Positions 18,546 to 29,588 of a stretch of DNA of 64,000 nucleotides are shown here, piece after piece. Source of the stretch: Marinitoga sp. 38H-ov. GTDB lineage: Bacteria > Thermotogota > Thermotogae > Petrotogales > Petrotogaceae. Numbering within the stretch: the first letter of the stretch is position 1; each line of letters starts with the position of its first letter. The translations under genes and the position numbers were made by a program. The notes below the pieces were generated by a model that had not been told where the DNA came from, ran no database searches, and saw only the letters and a list, made by a program, of their open reading frames with translations. The stretch spans positions 1 to 64,000 of the forward strand of contig NZ_LNGH01000016.1 of assembly GCF_011057715.1 (NCBI RefSeq). The letters are read 5' to 3'.

Positions 18546-19100
18546 TTAATCTCTCTTGAAAGGGAAGCCCATTAATTGAAGGAGTTTTCTTGCTTCCTCA
18601 TCTGTTTTTGCAGTAGTAACAATTGTAATATCCATACCTTGAACTCTTTTTACTTGATCAGGTTTTAATTCAGGAAATACTAATTGTTCTGTTAAACCAA
18701 ATGTATAATTTCCTCTTCCATCAAAACTATTAGGATTCATACCTCTAAAGTCTCTTAATTTTGGGAAAATTATATTAATCAATTTGTATAAGAAGTTATA
18801 CATTCTTATATTTCTCAATGTTACTTTTGCACCAATAGGCATTCCTTCTCTTAATTTAAAGTTAGCAACACTTTTCTTTGCTCTTGTAACAACTGCCTTT
18901 TGACCTGTTATTGTTGATAATTCTTGTGCATGTTTTTCAACAACGTCAGCATTTCTTGAGCCCTCGCCAATTCCCATATTAACTACAATTTTAACTATTT
19001 TTGGAACTTCATGAATGTTTTTGTATCCAAATTCTTTCATGAGGGCTGGAACTACTTCTTTTTCATATTCATTTTTTAATGGAATGTATTCATATCTCAT
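18546..19100 (-). CDS. rplE: 50S ribosomal protein L5
   Basis: 5S rRNA-binding protein of the central protuberance (184 aa). [40 protein letters not shown] and the C-terminal [20 protein letters not shown] are characteristic. Standard place between rplX and rpsZ. Confidence 0.97.
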   Translation of the reverse strand: MRYEYIPLKNEYEKEVVPALMKEFGYKNIHEVPKIVKIVVNMGIGEGSRNADVVEKHAQELSTITGQKAVVTRAKKSVANFKLREGMPIGAKVTLRNIRMYNFLYKLINIIFPKLRDFRGMNPNSFDGRGNYTFGLTEQLVFPELKPDQVKRVQGMDITIVTTAKTDEEARKLLQLMGFPFKRD

Positions 19101-19117
19101 AATCTATTCCTCCCTCA

Positions 19118-19435
19118 TTAAACCTTATCTATGATTTCGTTACATTTTCTACAAATTCTTACCTTTTTACCTTCTTCTAAGAATCTGTATCCAACTCTTG
19201 TTGGTTTGCCACAACTTGGACAAACTACCATTACTTTGCTTGCATGTATTGCAGAAGGTTGTTCTATTATTCCGCCTTCTCTTAATTCTTGAGTTGGTCT
19301 TTGGTGTTTCTTAACAATATTAACATTTTCAACAATTATTTTATTTAATTTAGGTATTACTCTTAAAATTTTTCCTTCTTTTCCTTTATCTTTTCCAGAA
19401 ATAACTTTAACTAAATCGCCTTTCTTCACTTTCAT
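19118..19435 (-). CDS. rplX: 50S ribosomal protein L24
   Basis: Assembly-initiating large-subunit protein (105 aa). The KOW motif [18 protein letters not shown] is at the N-terminus. The C-terminal half contains two Cys pairs (CPSCGKP and CRKC), a putative zinc site seen in a subset of L24 proteins. Confidence 0.97.
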   Translation of the reverse strand: MKVKKGDLVKVISGKDKGKEGKILRVIPKLNKIIVENVNIVKKHQRPTQELREGGIIEQPSAIHASKVMVVCPSCGKPTRVGYRFLEEGKKVRICRKCNEIIDKV

Positions 19436-19444
19436 GCTCTCACC

Positions 19445-19813
19445 TCACCATACTTCTTGTGCAAGAGATGCTATTTTTGTGTAACCTGCTTCTCTCACTT
19501 CTCTAGCGATTGGACCAAAAACACGAGTACCTACAGGCATATTGTTTTTATCTATTAAAACAGCAGCATTTTCATCAAATCTAATATGAGAACCATCTTT
19601 TCTTTTGATTTCTTTACTTGTTCTAACAACAACTGCTTTAACAACTTGTCCCTTTTTTATATCTGTATGAGGGATAGCTTCTCTAACAGAACAAACCACA
19701 ACATCTCCAACAGTACCTACTGATTTATGAAATCCACCTAATACTCTAATTACTCTTAATACTTTTGCACCTGAGTTATCTGCTGCTCTTAAATAACTTT
19801 CAGCTTGGATCAT
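19445..19813 (-). CDS. rplN: 50S ribosomal protein L14
   Basis: Subunit-interface protein (122 aa) and docking site for silencing factors. It begins [17 protein letters not shown] and has the [20 protein letters not shown] signature. Its ATG overlaps the rpsQ stop by one base. Confidence 0.97.
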   Translation of the reverse strand: MIQAESYLRAADNSGAKVLRVIRVLGGFHKSVGTVGDVVVCSVREAIPHTDIKKGQVVKAVVVRTSKEIKRKDGSHIRFDENAAVLIDKNNMPVGTRVFGPIAREVREAGYTKIASLAQEVW

Positions 19814-20115
19814 TATTCGTCACCCCCAAGTTCTTCCACTGTTTCGGGTGTTTCATTATTTTTTTCCGCAAAAATATTCTTTTCAACAATTCTTACAACT
19901 TTCCATGTTTTTGTTTTTGAATATGGTCTTGTTTCTTCAATTTCTACAATATCTCCTAAACCACATTCGTTATTTTCGTCATGAGCATGGAATTTTTTTG
20001 ATTTTTTAACAAATTTTTTATATATAGGATGTTTTATTTTTCTTTCAACTAAAACTGTAACTGTTTTATCCATTTTGTCACTAACAACTTCTCCAATTAA
20101 CGTTTTCTTGGGCAT
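19813..20115 (-). CDS. rpsQ: 30S ribosomal protein S17
   Basis: 16S-binding OB-fold protein (100 aa). [20 protein letters not shown] and [20 protein letters not shown] are typical. It has a short acidic C-terminal extension (about 15 residues) compared with E. coli. Confidence 0.96.
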   Translation of the reverse strand: MPKKTLIGEVVSDKMDKTVTVLVERKIKHPIYKKFVKKSKKFHAHDENNECGLGDIVEIEETRPYSKTKTWKVVRIVEKNIFAEKNNETPETVEELGGDE

Positions 20116-20121
20116 TACTCA

Positions 20122-20328
20122 TTACCTCCTTATACCCAATTCCCTTTGTCTGAGAATTGTTTTTATTCTAGCTATATCTCTTCTTACCATTTTTATGGAA
20201 GCAGTATTTTTTATTTGACCTAATTCATGTTGGAATCTCATTTCAAATAACTTTTTCTTTGCTTCTTCTAATTTTGTTTTTAATTCATCATCTGTTAAGT
20301 TGATTAATTCTGCTACTTGTTTTTTCAT
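20122..20328 (-). CDS. rpmC: 50S ribosomal protein L29
   Basis: A 68-aa helical protein near the exit tunnel. [20 protein letters not shown] followed by the [16 protein letters not shown]-terminal helix. Its ATG overlaps the rplP stop by 4 bases, and GGGGGG precedes it as ribosome-binding site. Confidence 0.96.
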   Translation of the reverse strand: MKKQVAELINLTDDELKTKLEEAKKKLFEMRFQHELGQIKNTASIKMVRRDIARIKTILRQRELGIRR

Positions 20329-20753
20329 TTTGCTTCCCCCCTTATATGGTACCTGGGTACTATTTTAGTCTTAATTGGTAATTTTGTTGCAGCATATAAT
20401 AAAGCTTCTTTTGCTAATTCATCTGTTGTTCCAGCAATTTCAAATAAAACTTTTCCTGGTTTTACTACTGCTGTCCAACCTTCTACATCACCTTTACCTT
20501 TACCCATTCTTGTTCCAATTCCTTTAGAAGTAATTGGTTTATCTGGGAATATTTTTATCCATATTTTACCATTTCTTTTTAATGTTCTAACCATAGCTAA
20601 CCTACATGCTTCAATTTGTTGAGAAGTTATTAATGCTGGTTCTAATGCTTTTAAACCCCAATCGCCAAAGTCTACTAAAGTACCACCTTTGGCATTGCCC
20701 TTCATTTTTCCTCTTTGAATCTTTCTATATTTATATCTTTTTGGCATTAACAT
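20325..20753 (-). CDS. rplP: 50S ribosomal protein L16
   Basis: Large-subunit protein at the A-site tRNA elbow (142 aa). [19 protein letters not shown] start and the [17 protein letters not shown] signature are clear. The start at 20753 has GGAGGG 10 bases upstream and fits the MLxPKR beginning of the family. Confidence 0.97.
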   Translation of the reverse strand: MLMPKRYKYRKIQRGKMKGNAKGGTLVDFGDWGLKALEPALITSQQIEACRLAMVRTLKRNGKIWIKIFPDKPITSKGIGTRMGKGKGDVEGWTAVVKPGKVLFEIAGTTDELAKEALLYAATKLPIKTKIVPRYHIRGEAK

Positions 20754-20775
20754 TTACATCACGCCCTCCTTTAGT

Positions 20776-21408
20776 TCATAACTGAGTGTCGCCTTTATAA
20801 ACCCAAACTTTGATTCCGATTGTTCCAGACAATGTTTGTGCTTCAGCAGTTCCATAATCAATATCGGATCTTAATGTTTGTAAAGGTAATCTTCCTTCCA
20901 TATACCATTCTGTTCTAGCAATTTCAGCACCGTTTAATCTTCCTGAAACCATTATTTTAATTCCTTTAGCGCCTTTCTTTAATGCAGCAGAAATTGCTCT
21001 TTTCATTGCTCTTTTATATGAAGCTCTCTTTAAAATTTGCGCAGCAATATTTTCTGCAATTAATACCGCTTCTGTTTGAGGATTCTTTATTTCATCAATA
21101 TTTATTCTTACATTTCTATCATTAACTATTGATTCTATTTCATTTTTTAAATCTTGAATTTCTGCACCTTTTCTTCCTATAATAATACCAACTCTAACTG
21201 CTTTAATTGTTATATTAATTTGTGTTGAAGAAGGTCTTTCAATTAAAATATCTCCAATACCTGCTTCAAAATATTTATTCTTAATATAATTTCTTATTTT
21301 TAAATCTTCTTCTAAAAATTCTGCATAATTTTGATCACTAAACCAGTTAGCCTTCCAAGGTTTGGAAATTCCTAACCTAAATCCATATGGATGTACTTTT
21401 TGACCCAC
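20776..21408 (-). CDS. rpsC: 30S ribosomal protein S3
   Basis: mRNA-entry protein with helicase-associated role (210 aa). N-terminal [14 protein letters not shown], a KH domain ([19 protein letters not shown]) and the C-terminal [20 protein letters not shown]. It is at the short end of the family. Confidence 0.97.
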   Translation of the reverse strand: MGQKVHPYGFRLGISKPWKANWFSDQNYAEFLEEDLKIRNYIKNKYFEAGIGDILIERPSSTQINITIKAVRVGIIIGRKGAEIQDLKNEIESIVNDRNVRINIDEIKNPQTEAVLIAENIAAQILKRASYKRAMKRAISAALKKGAKGIKIMVSGRLNGAEIARTEWYMEGRLPLQTLRSDIDYGTAEAQTLSGTIGIKVWVYKGDTQL

Positions 21409-21420
21409 GGATATTCCACC

Positions 21421-21873
21421 TCACTTCTGAGATTTTAACTCTTTTTCTTTTTCTCTGTCTCTAACTACAACAGTAATATGTGATAATCTTTTTTGTAAGA
21501 TATCAGCTCTACCTCTACCTCTTGCCCACAATCTTTTCATTCTTGGACCATCATTTACATATACTTCAGCAACATATAAGTTATCTGCATCTAATCCAAA
21601 ATTATTTTCTGCATTTGCAATTGCCGAAACTAATACTTTATATGTTAATCTTGCAGCTTTTTTAGGACTAAACATTAATATTTGTAATGCTTCATCAACA
21701 TTTTTACCCCTAATTGCATTTACAACTGATCTTGCTTTTCTTGGAGAAATTCTTAAAAATTTTGCAGTAGCTTTTGCTTCAATTTTTGGCTGTGCTGCTT
21801 CAGCTTCTTTTCTTAATTTATGAAAAACAGATCTTTTCAATCTTTTACCATCTTGAACTCTTGATACAGCCAT
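21421..21873 (-). CDS. rplV: 50S ribosomal protein L22
   Basis: Large-subunit protein lining the exit tunnel (about 150 aa). The core begins at [20 protein letters not shown], and the extended loop has [20 protein letters not shown]. About 40 residues of basic, helical N-terminal extension precede the usual start. I chose ATG 21873 with AGGAGG upstream; an ATG at 21891 overlaps the rpsS stop and contains that Shine-Dalgarno. Confidence 0.95.
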   Translation of the reverse strand: MAVSRVQDGKRLKRSVFHKLRKEAEAAQPKIEAKATAKFLRISPRKARSVVNAIRGKNVDEALQILMFSPKKAARLTYKVLVSAIANAENNFGLDADNLYVAEVYVNDGPRMKRLWARGRGRADILQKRLSHITVVVRDREKEKELKSQK

Positions 21874-21887
21874 GATTATGTCCCTCC

Positions 21888-22172
21888 TCATTTCACCTTA
21901 CCTTTTTTAGCCTTTTTGTCAGCATGACCACCAAATCTTCTTGTTGGTGCAAACTCACCTAATCTATGTCCAATCATATGTTCTGTTATATAAACAGGTA
22001 TATGTTTCATACCATTATGTACAGCTATTGTATGTCCAATCATTTCAGGTAATATCATTGAAGCTCTGCTCCATGTTTTAATTACCTTTTTTTCACCTTT
22101 TTCATTTAATTCTCTTATTTTTTTCAACAGACTTGGGTGTACATAAGGCCCTTTTTTCAATGATCTACTCAC
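21888..22172 (-). CDS. rpsS: 30S ribosomal protein S19
   Basis: Small-subunit head protein (about 94 aa) near the A and P sites. [18 protein letters not shown] and the [20 protein letters not shown] / GEFAPTRRF region are diagnostic. The GTG at 22172 gives the normal start and has AGGGGG about 9 bases upstream; another GTG 9 bases earlier lies next to that site. Confidence 0.96.
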   Translation of the reverse strand: MSRSLKKGPYVHPSLLKKIRELNEKGEKKVIKTWSRASMILPEMIGHTIAVHNGMKHIPVYITEHMIGHRLGEFAPTRRFGGHADKKAKKGKVK

Positions 22173-22189
22173 TAACAGCACCCCCTAGG

Positions 22190-23014
22190 TTACTTTTTTC
22201 TTCTTCTTACTATAAATTTATCTGATTTTCTCTTACCACGTCTTGTCTTGTATCCTTTTGCAGGTGTTCCCCAAGGACTTTGTGGTATATGACCTTTACT
22301 TGCACCTTCACCACCACCCATTGGGTGATCAACTGGGTTCATAGCCATACCTCTAACATGTGGTCTTTTACCCAACCATCTTGTTCTACCTGCTTTACCA
22401 AATACTTCATTTATATGATCTTCATTTCCTACCATTCCAACTGTTGCCATACATTTTACGTGAACTCTTCTCAATTCACTTGAAGGCATTCTTAATAATG
22501 CATAATTCCCTTCTTTAGCCATTAATTGTGCATATGTTCCTGCGGATCTAGCAATTTTTGCACCTTTTCCAGGTTCAAATTCTATATTATGAACAATTGT
22601 ACCTACAGGAATTTTTTCTAATGGTAATGCGTTACCAGGTTTAATTTCCGCATTAGGACCTGATAATAATTCTTCTCCAACTTTTACACCTTTAGGAGCT
22701 AAGATATATCTTTTTTCTCCATCAGCATATACTAATAATGCTATTCTCGCACTTCTATTTGGATCGTATTCTATAGAAACTACTTTTGCAGGTACGTCAA
22801 ATTTTTCTCTTTTAAAATCAATAATTCTGTATCTTCTTTTATGTCCACCACCTCTGTGTCTCATTGTTACTCTACCGTATGAATTTCTTCCACCGGACTT
22901 TTTGAGAGGTTGAATCAAAGATTTTTCTGGAGTGGACTTTGTAATTTCTGAAAAATCAGTAATTATCATAAATCTCCTTGAAGGAGTTATCGGTTTGAAT
23001 TTCTTAAGACCCAT
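22190..23014 (-). CDS. rplB: 50S ribosomal protein L2
   Basis: Peptidyl-transferase-region protein (274 aa), highly conserved. The [20 protein letters not shown] segment and the C-terminal [17 protein letters not shown] loop with its conserved His are present. Usual S10-operon place between rplW and rpsS. Confidence 0.98.
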   Translation of the reverse strand: MGLKKFKPITPSRRFMIITDFSEITKSTPEKSLIQPLKKSGGRNSYGRVTMRHRGGGHKRRYRIIDFKREKFDVPAKVVSIEYDPNRSARIALLVYADGEKRYILAPKGVKVGEELLSGPNAEIKPGNALPLEKIPVGTIVHNIEFEPGKGAKIARSAGTYAQLMAKEGNYALLRMPSSELRRVHVKCMATVGMVGNEDHINEVFGKAGRTRWLGKRPHVRGMAMNPVDHPMGGGEGASKGHIPQSPWGTPAKGYKTRRGKRKSDKFIVRRRKK

Positions 23015-23030
23015 TATTGCTCACCTCTCC

Positions 23031-23330
23031 TTATAAATTACCTTGAAGCTCTTTGATAACATATCCTTCAGCTAATTTAACAATTGCTTTTTTCCAGGAT
23101 CTTGTTTTACCTTCGAATCTTCCTAATCTCTTTGGTTTAGGTTTAACATTCATCACAAATACTTTTTCTACTTTTACATTAAATATATCCTCAACAGCTT
23201 TTTTAATTTCTGGTTTTGTCGCATCTTTTGCAACTTCAAATGTATATTTATTTTCGCCCATTAAAATATATGTTTTTTCTGTGAGGATCGGCCTTAAAAT
23301 TACATCATATTTGAATTCTTTTCTATCCAT
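23031..23330 (-). CDS. rplW: 50S ribosomal protein L23
   Basis: Exit-tunnel protein and docking site for SRP and trigger factor (99 aa). VILRPILTEKTYILM, NKYTFEVAKDATKPEIKKAV and KPKRLGRFEGKTRSWKKAIV match the family. The ATG overlaps the rplD stop by one base. Confidence 0.97.
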   Translation of the reverse strand: MDRKEFKYDVILRPILTEKTYILMGENKYTFEVAKDATKPEIKKAVEDIFNVKVEKVFVMNVKPKPKRLGRFEGKTRSWKKAIVKLAEGYVIKELQGNL

Positions 23331-24007
23331 TAGCCGAGCACCTCCTCGATTTTTGCAACAGTGTCTTTTGTAAGGATTACTTTTTCATTATTTATAATAT
23401 CAAAAACATTTAATCCATCTACATTTGTTTTATTTCCATTTTTTCCTTGATTTGGATTATCAGCTATAATAACTTTAACGCCAGGAATATTTCTTGCTGA
23501 TAATTTTACATTAATATATTCATCCTTTTTCCAAGGTAACACAACTAAAGTTTTTGTATTTTCGAATCCAAAATTCTTTAAAACTTCTTTCATTGATTTT
23601 GTTCTTGGTTTATCAAAAGTTAAGTCATCAACAACAATCAAATTATTTTCTTTCACTCTAACGCTTAAAGCAGACTTTAAAGCTAATTTTTTCATCTTTT
23701 TTGTTAAACTTTTTGACCAATCTCTTGGTTTTGGTCCAAAAGTCACTCCACCATGTCTCCATAATGGTGATCTAGTTGAACCTGCTCTTGCTCTACCTGT
23801 ATGTTTTTGAGCCCATGGTTTTCTTCCTCCACCTCTAACTTCAGCTCTTGTTTTTGTAGAGGCAGTTCCACTTCTTCTGTTTGTTAATTGCATATCGACA
23901 TATCTGTATAATACATCTAAATTTGGTTCAATTGAAAAAATAGAATCTTTAACTTCTATAGTTCCAATCTTCTCACCTTTAACTGAATAAAGGTCTAATT
24001 GAGCCAT
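23330..24007 (-). CDS. rplD: 50S ribosomal protein L4
   Basis: Exit-tunnel protein (225 aa). [20 protein letters not shown] and the [20 protein letters not shown] extended loop are diagnostic. In E. coli L4 autoregulates the S10 operon; a hairpin upstream of rpsJ here (25032-25049) is a possible but unproven target. Confidence 0.97.
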   Translation of the reverse strand: MAQLDLYSVKGEKIGTIEVKDSIFSIEPNLDVLYRYVDMQLTNRRSGTASTKTRAEVRGGGRKPWAQKHTGRARAGSTRSPLWRHGGVTFGPKPRDWSKSLTKKMKKLALKSALSVRVKENNLIVVDDLTFDKPRTKSMKEVLKNFGFENTKTLVVLPWKKDEYINVKLSARNIPGVKVIIADNPNQGKNGNKTNVDGLNVFDIINNEKVILTKDTVAKIEEVLG

Positions 24008-24039
24008 TTTACTTACCTCCTATTCTTCATTTTCGGGGC

Positions 24040-24663
24040 TTACTTTTTGATTGCTTCTCTTATTATTAATAATCCACCCCTCGCACCTGGAACTCCACCT
24101 TTAACTGCTATTAAGTTATTTTCTTTATCAATTTTTACAACTTCTGAATTCAATATTGTAACTCTTTCATTTCCATAATGCCCGAACATCTTTTTTCCTT
24201 TGAAAACTTTTGCAGGTTCTGTATGGTTACCTGTTGAACCTAAAGCTCTATGGAATTTAGAACCATGTGTTTTTCTTCCTCCACCAAAATTCCATCTTTT
24301 AATTACACCAGTATAACCTCTACCTTTTGACCAACCTGTAACATCAATTTTATCTCCTTCTTCAAAAACAGTTACATCGATAACTTGACCAATTTCATAT
24401 GAATCCACATCTTCTACTTTAAACTCTTTTAATACTCTCATTGGTTTTAATCCTGCTTTTTTGAAAATTCCAAGTTTTGGTTTATTTACTTTATATTCTT
24501 TCATTTCTTCAAAACCAACTTGAATTGCAGTGTAACCATCTTTTTCTTCTGTTTTCTTTTGCACTACAACACATGGCCCAGCCTTTACAACTGTGACCGG
24601 GATGGCTTTACCATCTTTATAAACTCTTGTCATACCTACTTTTCTTCCTAAAATACCCTTCAT
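24040..24663 (-). CDS. rplC: 50S ribosomal protein L3
   Basis: Early-assembly large-subunit protein (207 aa). It begins MKGILGRKVGMTRVY and carries WSKGRGYTGVIKRWNFGGGRKTHG-type sequence (two halves around GRGYTG and FGGGRKTHGSK). Standard place after rpsJ. Confidence 0.97.
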   Translation of the reverse strand: MKGILGRKVGMTRVYKDGKAIPVTVVKAGPCVVVQKKTEEKDGYTAIQVGFEEMKEYKVNKPKLGIFKKAGLKPMRVLKEFKVEDVDSYEIGQVIDVTVFEEGDKIDVTGWSKGRGYTGVIKRWNFGGGRKTHGSKFHRALGSTGNHTEPAKVFKGKKMFGHYGNERVTILNSEVVKIDKENNLIAVKGGVPGARGGLLIIREAIKK

Positions 24664-24694
24664 GCTTATTCACCTCCAGAGCCCGATCAAAAAA

Positions 24695-25003
24695 TTAAGC
24701 CTTCATATCTACTGATACACCTGATGGTAATTGTATCTTTAATAATTGAGTTACAGTTTCTTGAGTTGCATCGTAAATATAAATAACTCTTTTATGTACT
24801 CTTTTTTCAAATTGTTCTCTTGAATAATTGTATTTATGTGGTGATCTAATTACTGAATAAATTGTTTTTTCTGTTGGTAATGGAATAGGACCAGATACTT
24901 TTGCATTACTTTGTTTAACAGCATCTATGATCTTTTGAGCAGATTCATCTAATAATCTATGATCATATGATTTTAATCTTATTTTGATTAATTTTTTTGC
25001 CAT
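24695..25003 (-). CDS. rpsJ: 30S ribosomal protein S10
   Basis: Small-subunit head protein, also NusE in transcription antitermination (102 aa). [39 protein letters not shown] and the C-terminal [12 protein letters not shown] are typical. It is separated from tuf by an 88-base gap with a hairpin. Confidence 0.97.
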   Translation of the reverse strand: MAKKLIKIRLKSYDHRLLDESAQKIIDAVKQSNAKVSGPIPLPTEKTIYSVIRSPHKYNYSREQFEKRVHKRVIYIYDATQETVTQLLKIQLPSGVSVDMKA

Positions 25004-25031
25004 ACAAACCCTCCTTTAAGCATTTAGCAAA

Positions 25032-25049
25032 GGGAGCGTGGAAGCTCCC
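25032..25049 (-). promoter_or_regulatory. Hairpin in the tuf-rpsJ gap
   Basis: GGGAGC-TTCCAC-GCTCCC on the minus strand, followed by only three T residues. A second small repeat (GCAAA-GTA-TTTGC) lies closer to tuf. It could be an attenuator, a processing or stability hairpin, or the S10 leader target of a ribosomal protein. No strong promoter is visible in the gap. Confidence 0.45.
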
Positions 25050-25091
25050 CGATTTTATATTTTATAGCAAATACTTTGCAAAAAGATTTTA

Positions 25092-26291
25092 TTATTCTAT
25101 TATTTCTGTAACAACACCAGCACCTACTGTTCTTCCGCCTTCACGAACAGCAAATCTCATGTTCTTTTCTAAAGCTACTGGGTAAATTAATTCAACTGTT
25201 GCTGTGATGTGGTCACCAGGCATTACCATTTCTGCTCCACCATCAAATTCTACTAATGTACCTGTAACATCAGCAACTTTAATGTAGAATTGTGGTCTGT
25301 AACCTTTCTTGAATGGTGTATGTCTTCCACCTTCTTCTTTCTTTAATACATAAATTTGAGCTTTGAATTTTTTGTGTGGTGTAATTGAACCTGGTTTTGC
25401 TAATACTTGACCTCTCCATACTTCATCTTTATCAATACCTCTTAATAAACAACCAACGTTATCACCAGCGATACCTTCATCTAATAATTTTCTGAACATT
25501 TCAACACCAGTTACAACTGTTTTTCTAATTTCATCTGTCATACCTACGATTTCAACTTCATCTCCTGGGTGAATAGCACCTCTTTCGATTCTTCCTGTAA
25601 CAACTGTACCCCTACCTGTGATTGAGAATACGTCTTCAATTGGCATTAAGAATGGTTGATCTACTGGTCTTGCTGGTTCTGGGAAGTAACTATCTACTGC
25701 ATCCATTAATTCATATATTTTTTGTACCCATGGATCATCTTGTGAATCTGCTTCTAATGCTTTTAATGCTGAACCTTTAATTACAGGAACTTCGTCTCCT
25801 GGGAATTCGTATTGGTTTAATAATTCTCTTACTTCCATTTCAACTAATTCGATAATTTCTTCATCATCAACCATATCTGTTTTATTAATGAAAACAACAA
25901 TTGCAGGAACGTTAACTTGTCTTGATAATAATACGTGTTCTCTTGTTTGTGGCATAACACCGTCTGTTGCTGCAACAACTAAGATAGCACCATCCATTTG
26001 TGCAGCACCTGTAATCATGTTTTTAATGTAGTCAGCGTGACCTGGACAGTCAATATGTGCATAGTGTCTGTTATCTGTTTCGTATTCAACGTGTGATACA
26101 TTAATTGTAATACCTCTAGCTTTTTCTTCTGGAGCTTTATCGATTTGATCAAATGGTGTGAAATCTGCGTACCCTTTCATTGATAATGATTTTGTAATAG
26201 CAGCTGTTAATGTTGTTTTACCGTGGTCAATATGTCCGATAGTACCGATATTCATATGTGGTTTACTTCTGACGAACTTTTCTTTTGCCAT
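25092..26291 (-). CDS. tuf: Elongation factor Tu
   Basis: GTPase that delivers aminoacyl-tRNA to the ribosome (399 aa). G1 GHIDHGKT at 19-26, switch I RGITIN, G3 DCPGHADY with the catalytic His, G4 NKTD, then domains 2 ([15 protein letters not shown]) and 3 (the C-terminal [14 protein letters not shown]-type end). Only one tuf copy is seen in this window. Codon choice is highly biased, as expected for an abundant protein. Confidence 0.98.
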   Translation of the reverse strand: MAKEKFVRSKPHMNIGTIGHIDHGKTTLTAAITKSLSMKGYADFTPFDQIDKAPEEKARGITINVSHVEYETDNRHYAHIDCPGHADYIKNMITGAAQMDGAILVVAATDGVMPQTREHVLLSRQVNVPAIVVFINKTDMVDDEEIIELVEMEVRELLNQYEFPGDEVPVIKGSALKALEADSQDDPWVQKIYELMDAVDSYFPEPARPVDQPFLMPIEDVFSITGRGTVVTGRIERGAIHPGDEVEIVGMTDEIRKTVVTGVEMFRKLLDEGIAGDNVGCLLRGIDKDEVWRGQVLAKPGSITPHKKFKAQIYVLKKEEGGRHTPFKKGYRPQFYIKVADVTGTLVEFDGGAEMVMPGDHITATVELIYPVALEKNMRFAVREGGRTVGAGVVTEIIE

Positions 26292-26324
26292 TTTCTTTTC
26301 CCTCCTCTATCTTTTGTGATGATA

Positions 26325-28403
26325 TTATTTATTTATTATTTTTTCAGCAACTGAATTTGGAACTTCTTCATAATGAGAGAATTGAATAGATTGTGTTGCC
26401 CTACCTTGAGATAAGGATCTTAACACAGTTGCATAACCAAATAATTCTGACAATGGAACTAATGAATGAATTAATCTTGTATTTGTATTTCCAACATTTT
26501 CAAATCCTTCAATTCTTCCCCTTCTTGAATTTAAGTCAGCTATTATATCTCCCATATATTCTTCAGGTGTTGTTATATCAACTTTCATTATAGGTTCTAA
26601 TAAAACTGGATTTGCTTTCTTAGCTGCATCTTTTAGTGCCATAGAACCAGCAATTTTAAATGCCATTTCTGATGAGTCAACTTCGTGATATGAACCATCA
26701 TATAATGTTGCTTTGATTCCTACCATTGGATATCCAGCTAAAATACCAGATTGCATTGCTTCTTTAATACCAGCTTCAACTGCAGGAATGTATTCTTTAG
26801 GAATAACTCCACCAACAATTTTATCTTCAAATTCTAATACTTTTGTATTATCAATAGGTTCAAGTTTAATTTTTACATGACCGTATTGACCTCTACCACC
26901 TGATTGTCTGATGTATTTTGCTTCAACATCTGCTTCTCTTCTTATTGTTTCTCTATATGCAACTTGTGGTTGTCCAACTTTTACTCCTACTTTAAATTCT
27001 CTTTTTAATCTATCTACAATTATTTCTAAATGCAATTCTCCCATTCCTGAAAGAATTGTTTCTCCAGTTTCATGATCAAGTTTTACATTTAAACTTGGAT
27101 CTTCTTCTGTCAATGCTTGTAAAGCTTTTGATAATTTTGCTTCATCATTTTTTGTTTCAGGTTCAATCGATAATGAGATAACTGGTTCTGGGAATTCTAA
27201 TTTTTCTAATACTATTTCTTCGGATTCTTCAGTTAAGGTATCTCCTGTTGTTGTATTTTTTAAACCTACGATAGCTACAATATCCCCAGCTCTGATGTAA
27301 TCTACTTCTTCTCTTTGATCTGAATGCATAAACATTAATCTTGAAACTCTTTCTTTTTTACCTTTAGTTGAATTTTTTACATAACTTCCCTTTTCTAATT
27401 TACCAGAATATACCCTAGCAAATGTTAATTTACCAACAAATGGATCTACCATAATCTTAAATGCTAATGCAACAAATGGACCATTTTCATCTGGATGTAA
27501 TTCTTTTACGAATTCTCCACTTCTTTCATCATATGCCTTAACAGGCGGTAAATCTAAAGGAGATGGCAAATAATCAACAATTGCATCTAATACTGGTTGA
27601 ACACCTTTGTTTTTAAACGATGTCCCACAAACCACTGGTACAAATGCACTTTCAATTGTTCCTTTTCTTATAGCAGCTTTTATTTTATCTTCTGGAATAT
27701 CTTCCCCTTCAAAGAATAATTCCATTATTTCTTCGTCATATTCAGAAATAGCAGTAATTAAATCTTCTCTGTATTGATCAGCCTTTTCTTTTAAATCTTC
27801 AGGAATATCCCCATATTCAAATTGAGTTCCATCTTCATTTGTCCAATATATAGCTTTCATTTTTACTAAATCTACAACACCTTCAAAATCTGCTTCAGCA
27901 CCTATCGGGATTTGAATTGGTAATGGGTTTGTTCCTAATTTATCAACCATTGATTGAACAGCATTAAAGAAATCCGCTCCAAGTTTATCCATTTTATTCA
28001 TATATGCAATTCTTGGAACATTGTATCTATCAGCTTGTCTCCATACTGTTTCTGATTGAGGTTCAACACCAACTTGCGCATCGAATACAGCAACTGCTCC
28101 ATCTAATACTCTTAAAGCCCTTTCAACTTCAACTGTAAAGTCAACGTGCCCTGGAGTATCTATAATATTAATTCTGTGATCCTTCCAAAAACAGGTTGTA
28201 GCAGCTGAAGTAATTGTAATACCTCTTTCTTTTTCTTGTTCCATCCAGTCCATTGTTGCAGTTCCATCATCAACAGAACCCAACTTATGTTTTTTACCTG
28301 TATAGAACAAAATTCTCTCAGTTGTTGTAGTTTTTCCTGCATCTATATGTGCAATAATTCCTATATTCCTTGTCTTATTTAATGGATATAACCGCTCTTT
28401 CAA
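26325..28403 (-). CDS. fusA: Elongation factor G
   Basis: Translocase GTPase (692 aa). G1 AHIDAGKT at 18-25, [10 protein letters not shown] switch I, G3 DTPGHVDF with the catalytic His, G4 NKMD, followed by domains II-V (GRGQYGHVK in domain IV). This is the canonical copy in the str cluster. A paralogue at 60533-62611 differs in the switch regions. Confidence 0.98.
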   Translation of the reverse strand: MKERLYPLNKTRNIGIIAHIDAGKTTTTERILFYTGKKHKLGSVDDGTATMDWMEQEKERGITITSAATTCFWKDHRINIIDTPGHVDFTVEVERALRVLDGAVAVFDAQVGVEPQSETVWRQADRYNVPRIAYMNKMDKLGADFFNAVQSMVDKLGTNPLPIQIPIGAEADFEGVVDLVKMKAIYWTNEDGTQFEYGDIPEDLKEKADQYREDLITAISEYDEEIMELFFEGEDIPEDKIKAAIRKGTIESAFVPVVCGTSFKNKGVQPVLDAIVDYLPSPLDLPPVKAYDERSGEFVKELHPDENGPFVALAFKIMVDPFVGKLTFARVYSGKLEKGSYVKNSTKGKKERVSRLMFMHSDQREEVDYIRAGDIVAIVGLKNTTTGDTLTEESEEIVLEKLEFPEPVISLSIEPETKNDEAKLSKALQALTEEDPSLNVKLDHETGETILSGMGELHLEIIVDRLKREFKVGVKVGQPQVAYRETIRREADVEAKYIRQSGGRGQYGHVKIKLEPIDNTKVLEFEDKIVGGVIPKEYIPAVEAGIKEAMQSGILAGYPMVGIKATLYDGSYHEVDSSEMAFKIAGSMALKDAAKKANPVLLEPIMKVDITTPEEYMGDIIADLNSRRGRIEGFENVGNTNTRLIHSLVPLSELFGYATVLRSLSQGRATQSIQFSHYEEVPNSVAEKIINK

Positions 28404-28423
28404 AACAATCCCTCCTCAAAAAA

Positions 28424-28891
28424 TTACCAGCGGTAATGAGCGAAAGCCTTATTAGCTTCAGCCATTTTATGTACGTCGTCTCTCTTTTTAACAGCAGCAC
28501 CAACACCATTATAAGCGTCAATTAATTCTTGAGCTAATTTTTCTTTCATTGGTCTTCCAGATTTATCTCTTGCAGCTTTAACAATCCATCTTAAAGCTAA
28601 AGAAATAGCTCTATCTTCTGGAACTTCAAATGGAACTTGGTATGTAGCACCACCAACCCTTCTTGGTCTAACTTCAATTAATGGTCTTACATTTTCTACT
28701 GCTTGATGATAAACTTCCAAAGGATCTTTTTCTAATTTTTCTTTTATTATATCAAACGCTCCATATACTATTGATTGTGCAATAGTTTTTTTACCATCTT
28801 TCATAATTCTTACTACTAATTTTGAAACTAAAGTATCATTATATATTGGATCAGGAGTTACTGGTCTTTTTGGCGCTCTTCTTCTTCTCAT
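28424..28891 (-). CDS. rpsG: 30S ribosomal protein S7
   Basis: Head-domain assembly initiator (155 aa). It begins [17 protein letters not shown] and has [20 protein letters not shown] and the C-terminal AHYRW end. str-operon order rpsL-rpsG-fusA-tuf is retained. Confidence 0.98.
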   Translation of the reverse strand: MRRRRAPKRPVTPDPIYNDTLVSKLVVRIMKDGKKTIAQSIVYGAFDIIKEKLEKDPLEVYHQAVENVRPLIEVRPRRVGGATYQVPFEVPEDRAISLALRWIVKAARDKSGRPMKEKLAQELIDAYNGVGAAVKKRDDVHKMAEANKAFAHYRW

Positions 28892-28903
28892 TTACTTACC
28901 TCC

Positions 28904-29278
28904 TTACTTCTTAGGTCTTTTTGTTCCATATTTACTTCTGCTTTGTTTTCTTCCTTCAACACCAGCTGTATCCAATGTTCCTCTAATAATCTTATATCTA
29001 ACACCTGGCAAGTCTTTTACCCTTCCACCTCTTATCATAACATTTGAGTGTTCTTGTAAATTATGACCTTCACCAGGAATATATGCTGTAACTTCAATTC
29101 CATTTGAAAGTCTTACCCTAGCTATTTTTCTCAAAGCTGAGTTAGGTTTTTTAGGTGTCATTGTAGATACCCTTACGCAAACTCCTCTTTTTTGAGGATT
29201 ACTTTGTAATGCTGGTGACTTTGATTTTTTCTTAATTTGCTTTCTTCCATGTCTTACGAGCTGATTTATAGTTGGCAT
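28904..29278 (-). CDS. rpsL: 30S ribosomal protein S12
   Basis: Decoding-site protein (124 aa). [14 protein letters not shown] start, [17 protein letters not shown] containing the streptomycin-linked Lys, and [13 protein letters not shown] chose ATG 29278, about 13 bases after GGAGG and about 40 bases after the likely transcription start, rather than an ATG at 29353 that overlaps the promoter. It is first in the ribosomal super-cluster. Confidence 0.97.
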   Translation of the reverse strand: MPTINQLVRHGRKQIKKKSKSPALQSNPQKRGVCVRVSTMTPKKPNSALRKIARVRLSNGIEVTAYIPGEGHNLQEHSNVMIRGGRVKDLPGVRYKIIRGTLDTAGVEGRKQSRSKYGTKRPKK

Positions 29279-29324
29279 AGTATTTTCTATTCCTCCTTTC
29301 AATATTTTAAAAAATACCAAGTGT

Positions 29325-29353
29325 ATTTTACCGCAGGTCTTTTTAATTTTCAA
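29325..29353 (-). promoter_or_regulatory. Promoter of the ribosomal super-cluster
   Basis: On the minus strand TTGAAA (29348-29353), exactly 17 bases, then TAAAAT (29325-29330). The transcript would start near 29318, giving a leader of about 40 bases before rpsL. Confidence 0.8.
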
Positions 29354-29588
29354 TTAAAATGTTGTGATGATTTTATTAAGTAACAATTATGTTAAGAAGT
29401 TTTTTTATTCGATTCCTTCTTTTTTGATAATCAATTTTTTTTTATATTTTTAAAAATCTTTTTAATACTACTTTTTAAAGTCCTTTTATTTTTTTATAAT
29501 TATATTTTAAACGTTTTATTGGAATTTATATTTATTAATTTGTTACGATATAATTCACGCTCTTGGGTGTTTTATAATACCTACTATA
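29354..29588. other. AT-rich intergenic region upstream of rpsL
   Basis: Between the rpsL promoter and the end of the metallopeptidase gene there is no credible gene. The region is very rich in A and T tracts on alternating strands, which may act as upstream promoter (UP) elements or curved DNA. I see no clear terminator for the metallopeptidase operon, so some read-through into the ribosomal genes is possible. Confidence 0.4.
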
